A stretch of 25,371 nucleotides of DNA from JBKBRC01 sp046292345 (lineage in GTDB: Bacteria > Bacteroidota > Rhodothermia > Rhodothermales > Rubricoccaceae), in NCBI GenBank assembly GCA_046292345.1, contig JBKBRC010000034.1, forward strand, positions 1-25,371. The letters run 5' to 3'. The first letter of the stretch is position 1. Each line of letters starts with the position of its first letter. Below are positions 21,439 to 25,371 of the stretch, one piece after another. A program made the translations under genes and the position numbers. The notes under the pieces are model-generated. The model did no database searches. It saw only the letters and a program-made list of their open reading frames with translations, and was not told the origin of the DNA.

Positions 21439-22860
21439 TCAGCCGAGCAGGACGCCGGCGATGGTGGCCGTCATCAGGTTGGCGAGCGTGCCGGCGAGCA
21501 CGGCGCGCAGGCCCAGGCTCGCGATCTCGCCCGTGCGCTCGGGCGCGAGCGGCCCGATGCCGCCGATCTGGATGCCGATCGACGCCAGGTTGGCGAAGCC
21601 GCACAGTGCGAACGTGGCCATGATGATCGTTTTGGGTTGAAGCGCCCCCGTCCCGAGCGCGTCGGCGAACTGGCTGTAGGCGACGAACTCGTTGGCGATC
21701 ACCTTGGTGCCGAGCAGGCTGCCAAAGAGCTGGATGTCCGCCAGCGGCACGCCGATGAGCCACGCCACGGGTGCGAGCACGAAGCCGAGCATGGACTCGA
21801 GCGTCATCGTGTAGCCGAAGAGCCCGGCCGCCCAGTCGATGATGCCATTGAGCATGGCGATGAGCGCCAGGAACGCGATCAGCATGGCGCCGATGTTGAG
21901 GGCGAGCTTGAGGCCATCGGCCGCGCCGGAAGCGGCGGCGTCGATGACGTTTTTGGGCCCCTCGTCCAGGAGCGCGCCCACGACGCCGGCCTGCGCCTCG
22001 TCCGAAGCCGTCGAGGGGAGCGTGGCCTCGCCGGCGTCGGTGATGGGGCGGGTGGCATCAGAGGCAGGACGGGGGCTTCCGGGGGGCTCAGCTTCGGGGA
22101 GGCGGCGTTCGGGGATGAGGATCTTGGCGAGCACGAGCGCAGCCGGGGCCGCCATGACGCTGGCGCCGAGCAGTTGCTCGGCGAAGAGCTGCTGCCCGGC
22201 CGCGACCGGGATGCCCGCCACGCTCGCGTAGCGCTCGCCCAGGAAGGCGACGTAGCTGGCGAGCACGCCGCCGGCGATCGTGGCCATGCCGCCGGTCATG
22301 ACGGCGAGCAGCTCGCTGCGCGAGAGCGAGCGGACGTAGGGCTTGATGACGAGCGGCGCCTCGGTCTGCCCGACGAAGATGTTGGCGCTCACGCTCAGGC
22401 TCTCCGGCCCGCTCGTGCCCAGCGCCCGCCGTACGACGTAGGCTACCCCGCGCACGACGAGCTGCATCACGCCGAGGTGGTACAGGATCGCCATGAGCGA
22501 GGCGAACACGACGACCGTCGGGAGGACGTAGGCGAAGAAGAAAAAGCCGAGCGAGCCATCGGCGCCTGGCGGCAGGCCGAGCGGGCCGAAGACGAACGTC
22601 GCGCCGACCTCGACGGCCGCCAGGAAACGCACGAACAGGCCGGCCACGAATGCGAACGCGGCCTTCGGCCAGCCGAACGGCGCGAAGAAGGCCGCCAGCG
22701 CTTCGCCGCGCAGGATCAGCACGGCAAAGACGAGCTGGAGCAGCAGCCCGAACCCGACCGTGCGCCAGTTGACGCCGCGCCGGTCCGACGAGAGCGCGAG
22801 GGCGAGGCCAAGGATGACGACAAGCCCGAGCAGGCCGCGGCCGACGGAGAGAACGTCCAT
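21439..22860 (-). CDS. nupC: Concentrative nucleoside transporter (NupC/CNT family)
   Basis: The 473-residue integral membrane protein starts at ATG 22860. It has many hydrophobic segments and both CNT signatures: SANIFVGQTEAPLVIKPYV (nucleoside-binding GQTEAP) and GTKVIANEFVAYSQF (NEFVAY), plus CGFANLASIGIQIGGIG near the end. The family imports nucleosides together with Na+ or H+ through the inner membrane. An extra hydrophilic stretch of about 55 residues (ERRLPEAEPPG to GPKNVIDAAASGA) lies between the two halves of the transport domain and makes the protein longer than E. coli NupC (400). It is followed after eight bases by the RuvC-like gene. Its promoter presumably lies in the 136-bp spacer toward the helicase gene, which is partly filled by 20-bp repeats. 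Confidence 0.95.
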   Translation of the reverse strand: MDVLSVGRGLLGLVVILGLALALSSDRRGVNWRTVGFGLLLQLVFAVLILRGEALAAFFAPFGWPKAAFAFVAGLFVRFLAAVEVGATFVFGPLGLPPGADGSLGFFFFAYVLPTVVVFASLMAILYHLGVMQLVVRGVAYVVRRALGTSGPESLSVSANIFVGQTEAPLVIKPYVRSLSRSELLAVMTGGMATIAGGVLASYVAFLGERYASVAGIPVAAGQQLFAEQLLGASVMAAPAALVLAKILIPERRLPEAEPPGSPRPASDATRPITDAGEATLPSTASDEAQAGVVGALLDEGPKNVIDAAASGAADGLKLALNIGAMLIAFLALIAMLNGIIDWAAGLFGYTMTLESMLGFVLAPVAWLIGVPLADIQLFGSLLGTKVIANEFVAYSQFADALGTGALQPKTIIMATFALCGFANLASIGIQIGGIGPLAPERTGEIASLGLRAVLAGTLANLMTATIAGVLLG

Positions 22861-22920
22861 GAGGGGGCAAGGCAAAAGACCGCCGAAGATACCTGCCCCG
22901 GCCTGACGTGCCCGGCTGGA

Positions 22921-23020
22921 GCCACGCGCCCGAGCGTCAGGCGAGGCGCCCGAGCGTCAGGCGAGGCGCCCGAGCGTCAGGCGAAGCGCCCGAGCGTCAG
23001 GCGAAGCGCCCGAGCGTCAG
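22921..23020. repeat. 20-bp tandem repeat, five copies, spanning the helicase stop codon
   Basis: Five consecutive 20-bp units (GCGARGCGCCCGAGCGTCAG) occupy 22921-23020; the first differs at two bases. The two units nearest the helicase gene lie at its 3' end and one contains its stop codon (minus-strand TGA, 22997-22999); the rest extend into the spacer toward nupC. The final codons LTLGRFA-stop are therefore themselves repeat-encoded. Confidence 0.95.
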
Positions 23021-24841
23021 GCTTCGCTCGAGCCAGGCCTTCTTACGCTCGAGTCCGGCCAGGCTGAGCTCGCCCTGGCCTTTGAGCGCGCCCACGTACG
23101 CGCGCAGGTGCTGCTTGGCGGCGGCGTGCACCTCGCGCACGCCCACGGGCTGCCCCTGCGCTTGGAGCGCGAACGCGAGCTCCTTTGCCAGGAGGGCGCA
23201 CGCCGCGCGCAGCTCGCGCTCGCGGCGGGCCACGTCGGCCACAGCGGGCGCGGGCGGCGCGGCGCCGGGCACCTCGCGGTGGAAGTCACGCGCGGCGCGG
23301 TAGCCGGGCATCTGGTCGAGCGAGTGCGTCTGCACGTCGGCCTGGCGAACGGCGGCGAGCTCCCACGACGACGGCGCAGGCGCCGCGCCGCCCGTTGGCG
23401 CGGCCCCCTCGCTCGCGCGCGGCTTCCGGAGGCCCGCCTGCTGCTCCGAGGCGATCCAGCGCAGCGTGTGCACCACGTCCGAGTCGTCGGCGGCGTAGAG
23501 GTCGCAGAGGTTATGCTCCTCGGGCCACTCTGCGTGGTAGCGCATGCCGCGGAAGACCTGCTGCATCGTCTTCGAGAAGGCGCGTACGAGATCGGCCTTG
23601 ACGATGACCGAGATGGGCTTGATGTCCGTGCCCTCGCCGATCATGTCCACCTGCACCATCACGTCGAGGAGGCCGCGGCGGTACGCATCGAGGAGGCGCT
23701 GGCGCTCGGCGGCGGGCACGTCCTGCCCGATGCGGGCGGCCGAGACCTCCGGGTAGCGCCGGCGGACGTGCTCGAGGATCGCCGCCGCGTGGCGGTTGCT
23801 CATCGCGATCACGAGCAGCTGGTGGTCACGATAGGGCCCGCGGAGCATCTGGCCGGTGCGCGCCATGTGGCGGGCGAGGGCGGCGCGCTTCTCGGCGAAG
23901 CGCGCGAAGGCGGGGCCGAGGAGGGCCTCGAGGTAGACCTCGTGGAAGCGGAGCTTCTGGCGGGCCAGGAACGCGTCGACGTCTCTGGCGGCCTCGGCCT
24001 GCTCGCGCAGCTCCGAGAGTGTGATCTCGACGCGCTCGCCCGTGTCGCCGCGCACCATCTGGATAGCGTAGTCGACGACGTGCGCGTCGACGCGCTTGAG
24101 GATGCCGCCCTCAGCGTGCGCCTGGCGCATCGAGACCTCGTGCAGGGCACGGTAGTACTGCAGGCCGTCGGCGTCCTCCTCGAACGGGACCCCGAAGAGC
24201 GGCTTGCCGTCGGCGCGGAGCGGCGTGCCCGAGAGCGCGACCGAGGCTGCGTGCGGGAAGCGCTCGATCTGGCGAGCCCACGTGCCGCCCTCGGCCAGGT
24301 GGTGGACCTCGTCGAAGACGAAGAGCGCGCGCCCGGCGCGGCAGTAGGCGAGCAGGGCGTCGTTGCCGCGCGCGCCCGAGGCGTACTGGTAAGTGGTGAC
24401 GACGACCTCGGTATCGAGGTTTTTGAGGAACACGCGGTCCGAATCCGCCACGCAGAACGAGCGCGCGGCGGCGCCGAGGCTGCGGAAGACGAACGCGAGC
24501 TCGCCGGCGTCGGCGTACTGGTCGCGGAGGTTGCCACGCGGCACGAACACGACGAGCCGGTCGGCCAGGCCGAGCGCGCGCGCGACGACGTACGACGCAA
24601 GCGCCGTGATGGTCTTGCCGTAGCCGGGCACGAACACGCCGAGGGCGCTGCGCTCGCCGGCCCGGAGCGCGCGCGCCCAGGCGGCCAGAAAGGCGTGCTG
24701 CCCCTCGCGCAGGCGGAAGCCGCCCGTAAGGCGAATGCCCGGTAGCGCGTCGTGACACGCGGCGTGGTCCGGGCCAGCGTGGTCCGGGCCCGTGGCGGCG
24801 GGGAGGGCGGCAGAGGCGAGGACGCGGGCGGCGTCGGTCAC
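22997..24841 (-). CDS. Stand-alone SF2 DEAD/DEAH-type helicase
   Basis: The 614-residue protein starts at GTG 24841. The SF2 core is complete: Q-like region FRLREGQHAFLAAW near 42, Walker A PGYGKT at 72-77, PRGNLRDQY (motif Ia) at 101, TTYQYASG near 149, DEVHH (motif II) at 177-181, SGTPLR (motif III) at 204-209, IGEGTDIK (motif V) at 401-408 and QQVFRGMR (motif VI) at 427-434. It resembles the type III restriction/UvsW/XPB-like helicases more than RecQ or RecG. The C-terminal ~130 residues are helical and charged, with no nuclease, methylase or HRDC motif. A 5-residue duplication (GPDHAGPDHA) sits near the N-terminus. It lies upstream of nupC on the same strand with a 136-bp spacer. No restriction or defence partner is adjacent, so its role (repair, RNA or defence) is open. 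Confidence 0.85.
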   Translation of the reverse strand: MTDAARVLASAALPAATGPDHAGPDHAACHDALPGIRLTGGFRLREGQHAFLAAWARALRAGERSALGVFVPGYGKTITALASYVVARALGLADRLVVFVPRGNLRDQYADAGELAFVFRSLGAAARSFCVADSDRVFLKNLDTEVVVTTYQYASGARGNDALLAYCRAGRALFVFDEVHHLAEGGTWARQIERFPHAASVALSGTPLRADGKPLFGVPFEEDADGLQYYRALHEVSMRQAHAEGGILKRVDAHVVDYAIQMVRGDTGERVEITLSELREQAEAARDVDAFLARQKLRFHEVYLEALLGPAFARFAEKRAALARHMARTGQMLRGPYRDHQLLVIAMSNRHAAAILEHVRRRYPEVSAARIGQDVPAAERQRLLDAYRRGLLDVMVQVDMIGEGTDIKPISVIVKADLVRAFSKTMQQVFRGMRYHAEWPEEHNLCDLYAADDSDVVHTLRWIASEQQAGLRKPRASEGAAPTGGAAPAPSSWELAAVRQADVQTHSLDQMPGYRAARDFHREVPGAAPPAPAVADVARRERELRAACALLAKELAFALQAQGQPVGVREVHAAAKQHLRAYVGALKGQGELSLAGLERKKAWLERSLTLGRFA

Positions 24842-25022
24842 AGACGGGCGGCGGGCGTGGGCGGAGGCGGGCAGGGGCGGGCAACCTACGCCGGCCCTCT
24901 GCCGGCTGCCGTGTCACGCCTGCGAAGGCGCCGGCAAGAACGGCGGCGCGTTCGGCGGCGTGAAACCCTGCGCGCGCTTGGCCGTCAGGCGCTCTCTGCT
25001 CGCCCCCACCCGCGAGACGCTT

Positions 25023-25100
25023 CGCCCTCGCCGGGCGCTCGCCCTTGCCGGGCGCTCGCCCTCGCCAGGCGCTCACCCTCCAGGCGCTCACCCTGCCAAG
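25023..25100. repeat. 17-bp degenerate tandem repeat upstream of the ABC gene
   Basis: Units of CGCCCTCGCCGGGCGCT lie at 25023-25039, 25040-25056, 25057-25073 and 25074-25088 (2 nt shorter), plus a partial unit to about 25100. The array fills the last part of the 265-bp divergent spacer between the helicase and ABC genes and ends seven bases before the ABC start codon. No gene is visible in the rest of the spacer (24842-25022). Confidence 0.88.
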
Positions 25101-25106
25101 CCCACC

Positions 25107-25371
25107 GTGCCCGCCGATCTCGCTCTCGCCCTCCACGCCGTGCGCAAAGACTACCCCGAGGGCGACGCCGTGCGCGCCGTCTTGCGCGGCGTGGACCTGG
25201 CGCTCCCGCGCGGCGCCTTCGGGGCGCTCGTCGGGCGCAGCGGCTCGGGCAAGAGCACGCTGCTCAACCTCATCTCGGGCATCGACCGGCCCACGGCCGG
25301 CGAGGTCGTCGTGGACGGCACGCACCTCGAGCGCCTCGACGAGCGCGCGCGCACGCTCTTCCGCCGGCGCC
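25107..25371 (+). CDS. ABC transporter ATP-binding protein (LolD/MacB type), 3'-truncated
   Basis: From GTG 25107 the frame encodes 88 residues up to the window edge. It opens with LALHAVRKDYPEGDAVRAVLRGVDLALPRGAFGALVGRSGSGKST, giving the Walker A GRSGSGKST near residues 46-54. LLNLISGIDRPTAGEVVVDG and LERLDERARTLFRR follow, a pattern typical of the LolD/MacB/FtsE branch (lipoprotein release or ABC exporter ATPases), where the loop after Walker A reads GxDRPTxGxV. Walker B and the ABC signature lie beyond the window. A LolD role would suit an outer-membrane bacterium rich in lipoproteins, but the partner permease cannot be seen, so no symbol is given. Confidence 0.85.
   Translation, partial: MPADLALALHAVRKDYPEGDAVRAVLRGVDLALPRGAFGALVGRSGSGKSTLLNLISGIDRPTAGEVVVDGTHLERLDERARTLFRRR

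Noticed and set aside
22997..25371. Helicase region as part of a restriction or BREX/DISARM-like defence island
   Set aside because: No methylase, nuclease, PglZ, phospholipase D or other defence gene is adjacent; the neighbours are a nucleoside transporter and an ABC ATPase.

Overview
The window is very GC-rich chromosomal DNA. It looks like a member of the Rhodothermia/Rhodothermales (the Rubricoccaceae–Salinibacter side of the Bacteroidota). This is inferred from: a PorZ-like type IX secretion (T9SS) component with a FlgD-like C-terminal domain; several small lipoproteins with Bacteroidota-style lipoboxes; genes with no obvious Shine-Dalgarno sequence; frequent GTG starts and one probable TTG start; and a GC content unusual for most Bacteroidota. 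The taxonomy is my inference and was not checked by search.

Layout. 1-600: 3' end of a PlsC-like acyltransferase. 703-1563: DUF4394 lipoprotein. 1662-1831: tRNA-His and tRNA-Glu on the minus strand, with a strong hairpin behind them. 1928-4864 (minus): porZ-like gene and ribH. 5058-5985: two small lipoproteins in convergent orientation around a shared hairpin. 6185-8103: two-gene type III polyketide synthase / methyltransferase unit. 8104-8519: minisatellite and a 100-N assembly gap. 8520-9506: alpha/beta hydrolase lipoprotein. 9598-10230 (minus): two small membrane or secreted hypotheticals. 10345-19600 (minus): tightly packed recC-recB-recD operon. 19777-20538: zinc-ribbon methyltransferase. 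20531-24841 (minus): a small hypothetical, a RuvC/RNase H-fold protein, a concentrative nucleoside transporter and a stand-alone SF2 helicase. 25107 to the end: start of an ABC-transporter ATPase of the LolD/MacB type.

The best-defined functional units are RecBCD (recC/recB overlap by 4 nt, recB/recD by 1 nt, so translation is probably coupled) and the PKS-methyltransferase pair (2-nt gap, all three PKS catalytic residues present). Much of the rest is housekeeping. I see no convincing new defence system, mobile element or CRISPR array.

The most distinctive feature is a scatter of short tandem repeats of unrelated sequence (12, 14, 17, 19 and 20 bp units). Three of these sets run across a stop codon into the 3' flank. 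Two are in-frame 12-bp arrays inside recB and recC. One brackets the N gap, whose two edges are identical for 121 bp, so the gap is probably an unmerged contig overlap.
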